NCBI GenBank assembly: GCA_039935415.1 | Contig: JBDTKH010000028.1 | Location: forward strand, 75,842 to 139,841 | DNA length: 64,000 nucleotides | Direction: 5' to 3' | Source of the DNA: Palsa-870 sp039935415 | Lineage (GTDB): Bacteria > Chloroflexota > Dormibacteria > Dormibacterales > Dormibacteraceae | Shown: positions 47,953 to 56,581 of the stretch, piece after piece | Numbering within the stretch: the first letter of the stretch is position 1 | How the letters are laid out: each line of letters opens with the position of its first letter | Notes under the pieces: generated by a model | The model's input: only the letters and a program-made list of their open reading frames with translations | The model's database searches: none | Told to the model about the DNA's origin: nothing | Program-made: the position numbers and the translations under genes

Positions 47953-50507
47953 ACCGCCACCGGCTCGTTGACCAGGGCCAGGACAATGAGCTCGGCCGCC
48001 GCCTTCGCCGTACCGGGGCCCTTGCGCAAGATCGCCGTTACGCCCGCCTTCTGCAGAACCAGGCTCTCGTCAGGTTCCAGCGACTTCACGGTGACCACGA
48101 CCACGGGAACGTTCGGTCCGTGCACCGCGCGGAAGCGCCTCAAGAAGTCCTCACCCTGCAGCCCAGGCAGCAGCAGGTCCAGCACGATCGCGCGTGCCAC
48201 GTGCCGCTGCGACAGCGCCTCCGCCGACTCGGCGTCGACCGCCCAGACGATGGTCAGGCCTTTGAGCGCGAGCTCCGCCTCGAGCAGATGGGCAAAGCCC
48301 GCGTCGTCTTCGACCACGAGCACGTCTCCCGACGTGTCACGCTGGAGCGCGATCGGAAGGGTGAAGGTGAAGACGGAGCCCTTGCCCAGGCCTTCCGAGC
48401 GCACCTCGACCGTGCCGCCATGGGCTTCGACGATCCTCTTGCTGATCGTCAGGCCGAGCCCGGTGCCTTTGATCAGACGCCGGTCCGACGTGTCCACTCG
48501 ATAGAACTTCTGCGAGAGCAGAGGCACGGACTCGCGGGGGATGCCAAGCCCGTGATCACGCACGTAGACGTGCACCATGCCGGCGACGAGGCCCGCACCG
48601 ATGACGATCCGCCCTCCGGCGGGGGAGTACTTGCGTGCGTTCGAGATCAGGTTTCCGAGGACCCTGTGGATGGCGTCGCCGTCGATCATCGCCAGCGGCA
48701 GTCCGGGCGCAAGCTTGATCTCGATCGGGGTTGTCACGTCCGCACCCGCGGCCACCACGGCGCGCTCGATCAGCGCTCCGAGGTCGGCGGGCGCCAGGCG
48801 CATAGTCTCGCGTCCCGATTCGATGCGCTGAAGGTCCAGGAAGTCGTTGATCAGGGCGGTCAGCCGCCTGCCTTCCTGCAGCATCACACCCAGGTACTCC
48901 TTGCGCTGCCCGTCCGTCACTGGTCTCGAAACCAGCAGCTCGGCGAAGCCGACCACGCTGGCGAGCGGCGTGCGCAGCTCGTGGCTCACCATCGACACGA
49001 GCTCGTCCTTCATCTTGCTCAGCTCGGCCTCTGCCTCGACGCGTGCGTGGGCCTGGTGGAGCTCGGTCTCGAGCCTTTGAGTCTCGGTCAGGTTCTCGGC
49101 CATCATGAAGCGCGCATCGCGACCGGCGAACCGGACCAGGTGGGACGTGATGAGGACTTGCGAGACCTCGCCGTCCTTATATCGATGGCGCCAAGGTCCC
49201 GACCGGTCGGCCACCGGCGGGTTCACGACCAGCTCCTTGAACTTGGCCACGTCCTCTGGCGGCCGGATCGCCTCTACGGTCATGGCCAGAAATTCCTCGC
49301 GTGAGTACCCATAGGTCTGGATCGTGGCGTCGTTGACATCGAGGAACGCGAGCGTCTCGATGTCGTAGATCCACATGGGCTGTGGGTGGCCCTCGAACAG
49401 GGCGCGGTAATTGTGCTCGGAGACCTTGGCGGCCTCCTCGCTCTTCAGTCGCTCGGCCAGCTGGCTCTTGACCGACGCCATGAGCCGTTCGAAGTCTTCG
49501 TCCAGGGCTTCGATCTCGGCCGCGCCGCTCACCGTGCGCGCTGAGCTGTCGCCTGGCCGCGCGTCCCGGACGCGAAGCCCGAGCTGCTGCAGCGGGCGCG
49601 CGATCCGCCGGTGGATGATGAAGCCCAGCATCAGCAGCACGCCGATTCCGGCGAGAACGATGACGAGGTCGCGGTTGGCGAGCTGGTCGCCGGCCGCCAG
49701 TGCGCTTTCACGGTCGGCGCCGACGTAAAGGCGCCAGCCCGCATCGGGGAACGACCAGGTTCCATAGATTCGTGGAGTGCCGCCCAGGTCAGGGCTCAGG
49801 CCGGTGGCCGCGGACCTGGCGAAGGTCGTGCCGCTGATGTCCTGGCCGATCCAGGCGGCGGGATCGATCGACCGTGCGATGACGACGCCATGACTGTTGG
49901 CCATCACGAACTCGAGCTGGTGAGTGCCGCTCCCGAATTCGGAGCTGAGCTTGGGCCCGAGCGGCGCGAGGTCGACAAACCATGCGATCACGCCAAGCCC
50001 CGCGATGGGGTAGGCGAACACGGCGACCTGGTGACCGGTCACCGGGTCGAGCACCGGCGCGACGATCGCCCGCGAGGTTGCGGCCAACCACTCCTGTCCC
50101 TGGTAAGGGCGCGATGCCGTCCCAGCCGCGGGTTTCAGCGAGGAGCACACCACCGAGCCGTCGATCTGGATCAAGTCGATGTGGCCTTCGGCGAAGGGTC
50201 CGACCGGTGCGTAGCCGATCTTGCACGTGGAGGGGTCGGCAAAGACCGCCGCGGTGCCGGGATCTGCGGCGATTGGCGCGGTGACGGCCTGGATCGTGTC
50301 GAGACCGGACTGGATGTTCCCGCCCGCCTTCTGGGCAGCGAAAGTTGCGTCGTTACTGGCGGCCTGCGTGGCGTCCTGCTCAGACTGGATACGCACGAAG
50401 AGCGCGGCGCATGCGGTGACCGCGACGAGCGCAAAGACGGCGAGCCCCATGTACCGGGCGAGCGACCAGCCCGGCTTCCTGCGGGTTTCACCTGGCTGGG
50501 GCATCAC
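47949..50507 (-). CDS. Hybrid sensor histidine kinase with extracellular sensor
   Basis: An 852-residue membrane kinase. Two TM segments (about 20-40 and 275-295) flank a Cache-like extracytoplasmic sensor. Then HAMP (about 300-350), a PAS domain (about 370-490), HisKA with MVSHELRTPLASVVGF (about 500-), HATPase_c with NLISNARKYSPAGG and GTGLGLTISKRIVEAHGG, and a C-terminal receiver with phospho-accepting Asp in IVLDLLLPGLQG (about 775). Its ATG start codon is 2 nt from the stop of the small receiver gene, and its end overlaps the cyclase. It probably phosphorylates the operon's receivers. Confidence 0.92.
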   Translation of the reverse strand: MMPQPGETRRKPGWSLARYMGLAVFALVAVTACAALFVRIQSEQDATQAASNDATFAAQKAGGNIQSGLDTIQAVTAPIAADPGTAAVFADPSTCKIGYAPVGPFAEGHIDLIQIDGSVVCSSLKPAAGTASRPYQGQEWLAATSRAIVAPVLDPVTGHQVAVFAYPIAGLGVIAWFVDLAPLGPKLSSEFGSGTHQLEFVMANSHGVVIARSIDPAAWIGQDISGTTFARSAATGLSPDLGGTPRIYGTWSFPDAGWRLYVGADRESALAAGDQLANRDLVIVLAGIGVLLMLGFIIHRRIARPLQQLGLRVRDARPGDSSARTVSGAAEIEALDEDFERLMASVKSQLAERLKSEEAAKVSEHNYRALFEGHPQPMWIYDIETLAFLDVNDATIQTYGYSREEFLAMTVEAIRPPEDVAKFKELVVNPPVADRSGPWRHRYKDGEVSQVLITSHLVRFAGRDARFMMAENLTETQRLETELHQAHARVEAEAELSKMKDELVSMVSHELRTPLASVVGFAELLVSRPVTDGQRKEYLGVMLQEGRRLTALINDFLDLQRIESGRETMRLAPADLGALIERAVVAAGADVTTPIEIKLAPGLPLAMIDGDAIHRVLGNLISNARKYSPAGGRIVIGAGLVAGMVHVYVRDHGLGIPRESVPLLSQKFYRVDTSDRRLIKGTGLGLTISKRIVEAHGGTVEVRSEGLGKGSVFTFTLPIALQRDTSGDVLVVEDDAGFAHLLEAELALKGLTIVWAVDAESAEALSQRHVARAIVLDLLLPGLQGEDFLRRFRAVHGPNVPVVVVTVKSLEPDESLVLQKAGVTAILRKGPGTAKAAAELIVLALVNEPVAV

Positions 50508-50509
50508 GG

Positions 50510-50908
50510 TCAGAGCTGGAGCGCTTCTTCGACTCGGGTCAGGAGGTCGAGCGGTGAGAACGGCTTGGTCAGGTAGAAGTCGGCTCCGCCGATGAGCCCT
50601 GCCTCGACGTCGGTTTCCTGGGCCTTGGCGGTCAGCAGTATCACGTGGGTCTGCTGCAGGTCGGGATCCGCCTTGACCGCGCGCAACAGGCTGAGCCCGT
50701 CCATCCCCGGCATCTGCACGTCGAGGAGCACGAGCGCGGGCCGGAACTTCTGGATGAGCGTCCAGGCCTCGTCGCCGTCGGCGGCCTCCAGGACCATGTA
50801 TTCGTCCGATTCGATGGTGGCGTGCACGAGCAGGCGCATGCTGGGCTCGTCGTCGGCGATGAGGACCGTTTTCACTCGCGCCAGTGAAGGCGTGGGCTTG
50901 ATCGTCAA
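50510..50908 (-). CDS. Single-domain response regulator
   Basis: A receiver domain of about 121-132 residues with no output domain. The acidic pocket is ADDE, the phospho-accepting Asp is in LVLLDVQMPGMDG, followed by ILLTAKA and YLTKPFSPLDLL. TTG 50908 overlaps the stop of the upstream hybrid kinase gene (TTGA); GTG 50875 gives the classic MKTVLIADDEP start and may be the true one. Likely a shuttle or diffusible partner for the two kinases. Confidence 0.88.
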   Translation of the reverse strand: MTIKPTPSLARVKTVLIADDEPSMRLLVHATIESDEYMVLEAADGDEAWTLIQKFRPALVLLDVQMPGMDGLSLLRAVKADPDLQQTHVILLTAKAQETDVEAGLIGGADFYLTKPFSPLDLLTRVEEALQL

Positions 50909-52461
50909 CTCTTCACCTTTGTGGCGAAGAGCGCGTCGGCGATCAGCGTGACGGCTGCCTGCGGCGCGCCGGCCTCCTTGGGGAGCACCGCCGTTGCCCC
51001 GGAGCTCTGCAGCGCCATGATCTCGGCCATCTTGAGATTCCTCATCGTCAGGACCACGACCGGGACACTCGAGGGGTGATCGGCGCGCAGCCTGGCGAGG
51101 AACTCCTCGCCCTGGACGCCGGGCAGCTTGAGGTCGAGCACGATGGCGCGTGGCTTGGACGTCATGAGCAGGCGCTCTGCGGTCTCCGCGTCGGAGGCCC
51201 ACACCGCGGTCAGCCCTCGGGCTGCCAGCTCCGCTTCGAGCACGCGGGCGAAAGCAGGTTGGTCTTCCACGATCAGCACGTCGCCGTGCGTGGCGTTCTC
51301 CATCGCGATGGGCAGTGAGAACCCGAAGTTGGAACCCTTGCCGAGCCCCTGCGAGCTCACCTCGACCGTGCCGCCGTGCCCCTCGATGATCTTCTGGTTG
51401 ATCGAAAGGCCGAGCCCGCTGCCGCGGATCAGCCTGCGGTCCGGGCTGTCGACGCGATAGAACTTCCGGAAGAGGCTGTCGATCGCCTCCGGCGGAATGC
51501 CCAGGCCTTCATCGCGCACCGAGACCTGCACGACGTCGCCGGCTTCGCGTGCGCTGATCCTGATCGTCCCGCCCAGGGGCGAGAACTTGCGCGCGTTGGA
51601 CAGGAAGTTGCCGAGCACCTGGAGCAGCGCGTCGGGGTCGGCCCTGACGAGCGGCAGCGGCTGAGGAAGGATCATCCCGATCGGCCTGCGGTCGTCTTCA
51701 CCCGCCGCTTCGACCGCGCGCTGGATCAGGGCTCTGAGGTCGACCGTCGCGAGGTTCAGCTTCTGGTGACCTCCCTCCAGCCTCTGGAGCTGGAGCACGT
51801 CGTTGATGAGGTCGGTGAGCCGGCGCGCTTCGCGCAGCATCACCCCGAGATAGACCTTGCGCTGGGCATCGGTCAACTCGCGCGTGTAAAGCAGCTCGGT
51901 GAAACCGAGGATGCTCGCGAGCGGGCTGCGAAGCTCATGGCTCACCAGGGAAACGACCTCGCCTTTGGCGCGGCTGATCTCTTCCTCGGCTTTCGCCTGG
52001 GAGCGCGCGGCAACCGTGCGCAGCTCGGACTCCAAGAGCTGGCGCCTGGTGCGGTTGAGCTCGGTCACGTCGCGAGCCACGGTCGATGCACCCACGATCA
52101 CTCCCTCGTGATTGCGAATGGGGGAGACGGATACCGAGACGTCGATGACCGTGCCGTCTTTGCGGACGCGCTTGGTGTCGAAATGCTGGGTGGCGTCACG
52201 CTCGTGAAGCTCCGAAAGGATCGTCAGCAGCTCGCTCGCGTGTTCCGCGGGAATCACCATCGAGACGTTCCGCCCGATCGCCTCCACGGCCGTGTACCCG
52301 TACAGCCGCTCTGCGCCGGTGTTCCACGAGCAGATCGTGCCGTCCATGGTCTTGGCAAAGATGGCGTCGTCAGACGCGTCGACGATCGCCGCGAGCAGCG
52401 CTCCAGAATCGTCAAAGGGAGTGCTGACCACCGCGAGCGCGGGTTGTTTCGGGGAGCTCAC
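50905..52461 (-). CDS. Soluble PAS hybrid histidine kinase
   Basis: A 518-residue kinase with no TM segment. One PAS domain (about 20-140) has SWNTGAERLYGYTAVEAIGR. HisKA holds LVSHELRSPLASILGF; HATPase_c has NFLSNARKFSPLGG and GSGLGLSINQKIIEGHGG. The C-terminal receiver has its Asp in IVLDLKLPGVQGEEF. Overall layout matches the larger hybrid kinase in the operon and the two are clearly paralogues. GTG 52461 overlaps the stop of the 53-residue gene (GTGA). Confidence 0.92.
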   Translation of the reverse strand: MSSPKQPALAVVSTPFDDSGALLAAIVDASDDAIFAKTMDGTICSWNTGAERLYGYTAVEAIGRNVSMVIPAEHASELLTILSELHERDATQHFDTKRVRKDGTVIDVSVSVSPIRNHEGVIVGASTVARDVTELNRTRRQLLESELRTVAARSQAKAEEEISRAKGEVVSLVSHELRSPLASILGFTELLYTRELTDAQRKVYLGVMLREARRLTDLINDVLQLQRLEGGHQKLNLATVDLRALIQRAVEAAGEDDRRPIGMILPQPLPLVRADPDALLQVLGNFLSNARKFSPLGGTIRISAREAGDVVQVSVRDEGLGIPPEAIDSLFRKFYRVDSPDRRLIRGSGLGLSINQKIIEGHGGTVEVSSQGLGKGSNFGFSLPIAMENATHGDVLIVEDQPAFARVLEAELAARGLTAVWASDAETAERLLMTSKPRAIVLDLKLPGVQGEEFLARLRADHPSSVPVVVLTMRNLKMAEIMALQSSGATAVLPKEAGAPQAAVTLIADALFATKVKS

Positions 52462-52619
52462 TCGACCGCTCCTGTGACGACTTTTCTCGTGACGACCTTG
52501 GCCAGCACGGGCATGCGGTCGTCGTCATTCTGCCGCTGCCTCAACACGAGGCAGGCAGTCCAGACACCGATCAGGTAGCCCGAAGCAAACATGGCGAAGA
52601 CCAGGACGAGGGAACCCAT
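52458..52619 (-). CDS. Small membrane protein in the kinase operon
   Basis: A 53-codon reading frame with ATG 52619 and TGA 52458-52460. The protein has one N-terminal TM segment (LVLVFAMFASGYLIGVWTAC) and a basic tail (VLRQRQNDDDRMP and VTRKVV). Its stop overlaps the start of the PAS hybrid kinase by 4 nt (GTGA), as the other junctions in this operon do, which supports it as real. Could be a membrane anchor or regulator for the soluble kinase; that is inference. Confidence 0.6.
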   Translation of the reverse strand: MGSLVLVFAMFASGYLIGVWTACLVLRQRQNDDDRMPVLAKVVTRKVVTGAVE

Positions 52620-52705
52620 GGCCAAGGTTTACCGGGATGCCGGAATTAAGTCGCCCTGCAACAATGCGGCGGCTATGCCCTGCAAGCTGAGGGCATCGCT
52701 ACCGC

Positions 52706-53869
52706 TCAATCGGGCGGCGGGGCGGTTACGAGCTCGCCTCCCATCCCCAGGAGCGCGGCGACGACCCCTTCGGCCATGAGGCCGAGGTCGGTCACGAAAG
52801 GGTCCGCCGGGTGCACGATGACAAGCGGCCGGCTTGCATTCACAGCCATGTCCAGGTTCTTCGCACGCGAGACGACGAAGTCCGGCCGGCGCCCCAGGAT
52901 CACGCTCGCGCTCTCGACGTCCATCGGCTGCTCGGTCGCGTGGTTCAGGATCACGCGAATGCGGGCCGGCGGCAGGCGCAGCTTGAGCAGCATCGCCAGG
53001 CAGGCGCGCGTCGCCCTGAGCGCCGGGAGCGACGCGGACGTGACCAGGCACACAAGATCGCTGGCGTCGAGGGCCGCCAGCGTCCGCTCGGCAAACGAGG
53101 CGGGAGCGTCGATGAGCACGTAGTCGCACAGGGTTGAGAGGCGGTCGATCGCGAGCTGCACGGCGGGCAGTGTCACCAGGCCGGCCCGCTCCGGGACGTC
53201 GGCGCCCACCACCAGCCTGATGCGTCCTCCGTCTGTGACGAACCTGTCGAACAGGCCGCCGTCGATCTCGTCGCCCGGCGCCGCCCGCAGGTCGGCGAGG
53301 GTCGAGGCCGGCTGAAGGTCGAGGAGGGTCGCGGCGTCCCCGAACTCGACATCCAGGTCGAGCAGGCCGATGAGGCCCGGCGTCATCTTGCCCAGCAGAA
53401 CTGCGAGGTTGACGACCAGCGAGGTGGTGCCGACACCACCCTTGGCGTGGGCGAACAGGACGATCTTGCCGCGCGATCCGCCGAGCGGGCGCGGCGCCGC
53501 GCGACGCAACAGCGCCTGGATCTTCGCACCGAGGATCGCGAGCTCGAACGGCTTGGGCAGGTACTCGTCCGCGCCCGCGGAATAACCGACGAGCGCATCT
53601 TCGATCTGCGTCAGCTCGGAGAACATGATGATCGGCACCCTGGCGGTGCGAAAGCTCCCGCGCAGCCGCGCCGTGAGCTCGACTCCGTTCAGCTCCGGCA
53701 TCCGGCTGTCTGTGAGGACCATGTCGGGCAGCTGTTCATGGATCAGGTCAAGTGCCTCGATCCCGTTGCTGGCGAGTCGCACGCGGTAGCCGCTGCGCGT
53801 CAGGTAACCGCTCACCATTCCCTGGATCACGCGATCGTCGTCGACCACCACGATGCTCTCTCCAGCCAC
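52706..53869 (-). CDS. Receiver-CpaE/ParA-like ATPase
   Basis: A 387-residue fusion of an N-terminal receiver (Asp54 in MVLTDSRMPELNG; PKPF at about 106) and a C-terminal CpaE-type MinD/ParA ATPase. The deviant Walker A is HAKGGVGTTSL (141-), and the strand LLDLDVEFGDAATLLDL follows, as in CpaE proteins that place tad pili at a pole. Tad pilus structural genes are not in the window. GTG 53869 begins 1 nt after the upstream stop. Output could be localisation of the signalling complex or of pili. Confidence 0.85.
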   Translation of the reverse strand: MAGESIVVVDDDRVIQGMVSGYLTRSGYRVRLASNGIEALDLIHEQLPDMVLTDSRMPELNGVELTARLRGSFRTARVPIIMFSELTQIEDALVGYSAGADEYLPKPFELAILGAKIQALLRRAAPRPLGGSRGKIVLFAHAKGGVGTTSLVVNLAVLLGKMTPGLIGLLDLDVEFGDAATLLDLQPASTLADLRAAPGDEIDGGLFDRFVTDGGRIRLVVGADVPERAGLVTLPAVQLAIDRLSTLCDYVLIDAPASFAERTLAALDASDLVCLVTSASLPALRATRACLAMLLKLRLPPARIRVILNHATEQPMDVESASVILGRRPDFVVSRAKNLDMAVNASRPLVIVHPADPFVTDLGLMAEGVVAALLGMGGELVTAPPPD

Positions 53870-53870
53870 G

Positions 53871-54143
53871 TCAGGTCACCTCCCGCGGGGGTGCAGCGGT
53901 CAGTTTGATCGCGATGGCCCGGGCCAGGTCGCGACCCGTGTACCCCTCGAGCGTCGTGACGTCTGCGTCGCCGTTGGACCGCATCAGTGCAAGGCCGGCC
54001 GCTGCGAAGGCGCGGCGGGCTTCGCGCAGGTCGCCGGCCAGCTCGAGCGCGGCGGCGAGCTGGGAGAACGCGACGGCCATGTCCGGGTCGAGGTAGGTCG
54101 CCTCGGGCTTGCACGCAGCCGGAGGTCCACGCCTCAACTCCAT
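53871..54143 (-). CDS. Small TPR-like hypothetical protein
   Basis: A 90-residue protein with one clear helical hairpin of TPR type (AVAFSQLAAALELAGDLREARRAF, shown in part from residue 23) and no signal or metal motif. It sits between the LuxR regulator and the CpaE gene on the same strand, ending 1 nt before the latter. One hairpin is short for a TPR protein, and I cannot name the family. Length and spacing support a genuine cistron. Confidence 0.6.
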   Translation of the reverse strand: MELRRGPPAACKPEATYLDPDMAVAFSQLAAALELAGDLREARRAFAAAGLALMRSNGDADVTTLEGYTGRDLARAIAIKLTAAPPREVT

Positions 54144-54228
54144 GTTGATGTCTTACCGGTGGCGGGGCGAAGTGTCGCCCTTGACGCGCACTGCGAACGT
54201 ACCCTGCAACTAGAGGGGCGGGTGTCGG

Positions 54229-54939
54229 CTAGAGGTCGATCAGGCCCCATCGGGCGGCCGCGATCACGGCCTGGAGCTTGGAGTGGACCTGGAGCTTCTC
54301 GATGACGTGGCGGACGTGCCACTCCACCGTGTGTGGCGCGATGCCCAGGCGGTCCGCCATGTCCTGGGTGTCAAGGCCCTCGGCCAGCAGGTGGAGCACG
54401 TCCAGCTCGCGTGGCGTGAACTGCGCATGCAATTTCTCCGACGCCCGTTTCTGGGTCGTCTCAGCACGCTGCCGCGCGATCGCACGCGCGAAAAGACCCA
54501 CCGGGATGAGCACCTCCCGAAGGGAGGCGCGCCTAACGGCTTCCACGATCTGGTCGGCGGTGGCCTCCTTGGTCAGGTAGGCGATGGCGCCGGCATCGAC
54601 CGCGTCGAGCAGGGCGGACTCCGAGTCATCCGCGCTGTGGAACACGATCGCGGCCGAGGGGTGCGAGGCAAGGATCATCGCTGCGGCGGCGGGCCCGCTG
54701 ACGTCCGGGAGCCTGTAATCCATCAGGACGACATCGGGGTTGTGCGCGGAAGCGCTGATCAGCGCCTCCGCACCGCTGCCGGCCACGCCGGACACGGCGA
54801 AGTCGCCCTCGGCCTCCAGCACTTTGGCGATGGCGGAAGCCAGCAGAGGGTGGTCCTGGACGATCAGAACCTGGACCCTGCGCGCGACTGGTTCGCGGCT
54901 CGGGTCGGTGTTGATCTCACGCATATCGCGCTGGCTCAC
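54229..54939 (-). CDS. LuxR/NarL-type response regulator
   Basis: A 236-residue two-domain regulator. The receiver has QDH as acidic start, Asp74 in VVLMDYRLPDVSG and a Lys in YLTKEATADQ. The C-terminal GerE/LuxR HTH has FTPRELDVLHLLAEGLDTQDMADRLGIAPHTVEWHVRHVIEKL (shown by its ends, about 170-212). It is the first gene of the minus-strand signalling operon and is divergent from rfbD, 111 nt away. Likely the operon's transcription output. Confidence 0.92.
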   Translation of the reverse strand: MSQRDMREINTDPSREPVARRVQVLIVQDHPLLASAIAKVLEAEGDFAVSGVAGSGAEALISASAHNPDVVLMDYRLPDVSGPAAAAMILASHPSAAIVFHSADDSESALLDAVDAGAIAYLTKEATADQIVEAVRRASLREVLIPVGLFARAIARQRAETTQKRASEKLHAQFTPRELDVLHLLAEGLDTQDMADRLGIAPHTVEWHVRHVIEKLQVHSKLQAVIAAARWGLIDL

Positions 54940-55050
54940 CGCCCTCTACTTCCATGGGTTACGTACATGTGCAAGTGAATGAATAAACGGCTCATATACT
55001 AGGGGCCTCGCCTGCAAGGTTCTGGCCTTAACCAAACTGGACTTGGTACG
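54940..55050. promoter_or_regulatory. Divergent promoter region of the signalling operon and rfbD
   Basis: A 111-nt AT-richer spacer between divergent genes. A TATACT box occurs at 54995-55000 and a tgaatgaataaa stretch at about 54977, consistent with a plus-strand -10. No clear -35 or operator could be assigned. Confidence 0.35.
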
Positions 55051-55914
55051 GTGGCTGAGGTGGAGGCGCTGGTGTTGGGGGCAAGAGGCCAGCTGGGCAC
55101 AGATCTCGTGCGGTTGCTGCCGGACGGCGCCGGCATCCCACGCGAGGCAGTTTCAGTAATCGACATGTCGGCCCTTAAGTCGCTTTTCGAAGCCCGGCGG
55201 CCAGCGGTCGTTTTCAACTGCGCGGCCTACAACGCTGTGGATCGGGCCGAGGTTGAGACCGAGCTCGCCTACCAGGTCAACTCGGAAGGCGCGTGGAATG
55301 TCGCGATCGCCTGCCGGCGCTCGGGCGCTCGTCTGATCCACTTCTCGACCAACTTCGTTTTCGACGGCGAGCTCGACCGGCCATACGTCGAGTCGGATCG
55401 GCCGGCGCCGGGGAGCGCCTATGCGAGGTCCAAGCTCGAGGGAGAGCAGCGGGTGCTCGATGCGCTCCCGACCGCGCTGGTCATCAGGACCGCGGCCTTG
55501 TTCGGGGACAGTGGCTCCTCGGTCAAAGGCGGCAGCTTTCCCGAGCGAATCGTCTCGCGAGCGCTGCTGGGGGAGACGATCCGCGTCGTCGCCGACCAGA
55601 AGGTCAACCCGACCTACACGCGCGACCTGGCGCCTGCCGCGATCTCGCTGGCCGAGGCTGGGTTGAGCGGGCTGGTTCACGTGGTCGCCGAGGGCTGCTG
55701 CGGGTGGGACGAGCTCGCCCGCGTGGCGCTGGCCGAGTGCGGCGTGACCGCCCAGGTTCTCGGGATCTCGAGCCGGGACCTCGCGTCGCCGGCGCCGAGA
55801 CCGCTCAACGGGTGCCTCGCCTCGACGCGCACTGCCGCGCTCCGGCCATGGCGGGAAGGCGTCCGCGAATGGGCCAGGCGAAGAGCGATGGCGGACCCCG
55901 CCGACCGGGGGTAG
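55051..55914 (+). CDS. rfbD: dTDP-4-dehydrorhamnose reductase
   Basis: A 287-residue RmlD-type reductase making dTDP-L-rhamnose from dTDP-4-keto-rhamnose. N-terminal NADPH motif VLGARGQLGTDLV, then VFNCAAYNAVDRAE, STNFVFDG, the catalytic Tyr-Lys in SAYARSKLEGEQ, and VVADQKVNPTYTRDLA. The other rhamnose genes (rfbA, B, C) are not here. Start GTG 55051. It lies upstream of the glycosyltransferase operon and would supply dTDP-rhamnose. Its stop codon lies in a small ggggg-tagt-ccccc hairpin. Confidence 0.9.
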   Translation: MAEVEALVLGARGQLGTDLVRLLPDGAGIPREAVSVIDMSALKSLFEARRPAVVFNCAAYNAVDRAEVETELAYQVNSEGAWNVAIACRRSGARLIHFSTNFVFDGELDRPYVESDRPAPGSAYARSKLEGEQRVLDALPTALVIRTAALFGDSGSSVKGGSFPERIVSRALLGETIRVVADQKVNPTYTRDLAPAAISLAEAGLSGLVHVVAEGCCGWDELARVALAECGVTAQVLGISSRDLASPAPRPLNGCLASTRTAALRPWREGVREWARRRAMADPADRG

Positions 55915-56212
55915 TCCCCCCTATAAAAAGGCTCGGGCCGGGCGATTTCTCGACACCGGCTCCGAGCTTGGCTGCGGGGGGTGAGGTTCTAACGGATGAT
56001 GATGACGCCGCTCTTTCTGACCCTTGCTTCCCTTCGAAGGTCCTCGCGCAATGTTGGCGCGACACAAAATTTTAGGCGCGGAATCCACGAGTGAGCCCGT
56101 GAATCCCTGCACATTTTCGACGACAAAACGACTACGCTGCTCTGGGAATCCCAAGCCTCCCTTTCGACAAGTGATCCCGGCGTGCTAATGATGCGTTGCT
56201 CCAGCAAACGTC
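55915..56212. promoter_or_regulatory. 298-nt regulatory spacer
   Basis: This gene-free stretch upstream of the tandem-HTH gene is richer in A and T than its surroundings (tataaaaagg at 55922, acaaaattttagg at 56063). A ggcgcg pair flanks the AT tract. I find no recognisable riboswitch or tRNA. A 32-codon frame at 55996 is probably not a gene. It most likely holds the promoter of the envelope-glycan operon. Confidence 0.4.
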
Positions 56213-56581
56213 TTGCACACATTGATCAGTTCGAACGATTTAGCAGACCGCCTCGGCGTGAGCCGGGCGACGGTTTTGCGCGCCGTCGCAAGGGGCAGGC
56301 TCACGCCCACGCTCGTCACTCCGGGCGGACACCGGCGGTTTCTGCCACCGGACGCCGAGGGCCTGGACGGGGTGCTGCCGCGTAACGGGCACAGCGCCGA
56401 GCTCGTCGGATCCCGGGAGGCTGCCCGCGTGCTTGGCGTCAGCCAGCAGACCCTCAACCGCGCGGTCCGCGAAGGGCGCGTCCGCCCGGCGGTGATCACG
56501 CCGGGCGGCCACCGCAGGTTCGCCACGTCTGAGCTTCGCGACGCCATGCGCCCGCGCGCCGGCAACGGGACGGAGGCCTGA
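56213..56581 (+). CDS. Tandem helix-turn-helix (BldC/MerR-like) DNA-binding protein
   Basis: A 122-residue protein made of two copies of one winged-HTH domain (HTH_17/BldC-like). Copy 1 has SSNDLADRLGVSRATVLRAV ... VTPGGHRRF (residues 6-43), and copy 2 has VGSREAARVLGVSQQTLNRAV ... ITPGGHRRF (65-104). BldC itself has only one such domain. The start could be TTG 56213 or TTG 56222. The stop overlaps the ATG of the glycosyltransferase by one base, so it probably controls this operon from within. Confidence 0.85.
   Translation: MHTLISSNDLADRLGVSRATVLRAVARGRLTPTLVTPGGHRRFLPPDAEGLDGVLPRNGHSAELVGSREAARVLGVSQQTLNRAVREGRVRPAVITPGGHRRFATSELRDAMRPRAGNGTEA

Noticed and set aside
55996..56094. 32-codon frame starting ATG ATG ATG
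   Set aside because: No credible ribosome-binding site, no motif, and it lies in a promoter-like spacer.
55915..56212. Cyclic-di-GMP riboswitch upstream of the envelope operon
   Set aside because: The GEMM core (such as the conserved GGGCAAACC-type element) was not found.
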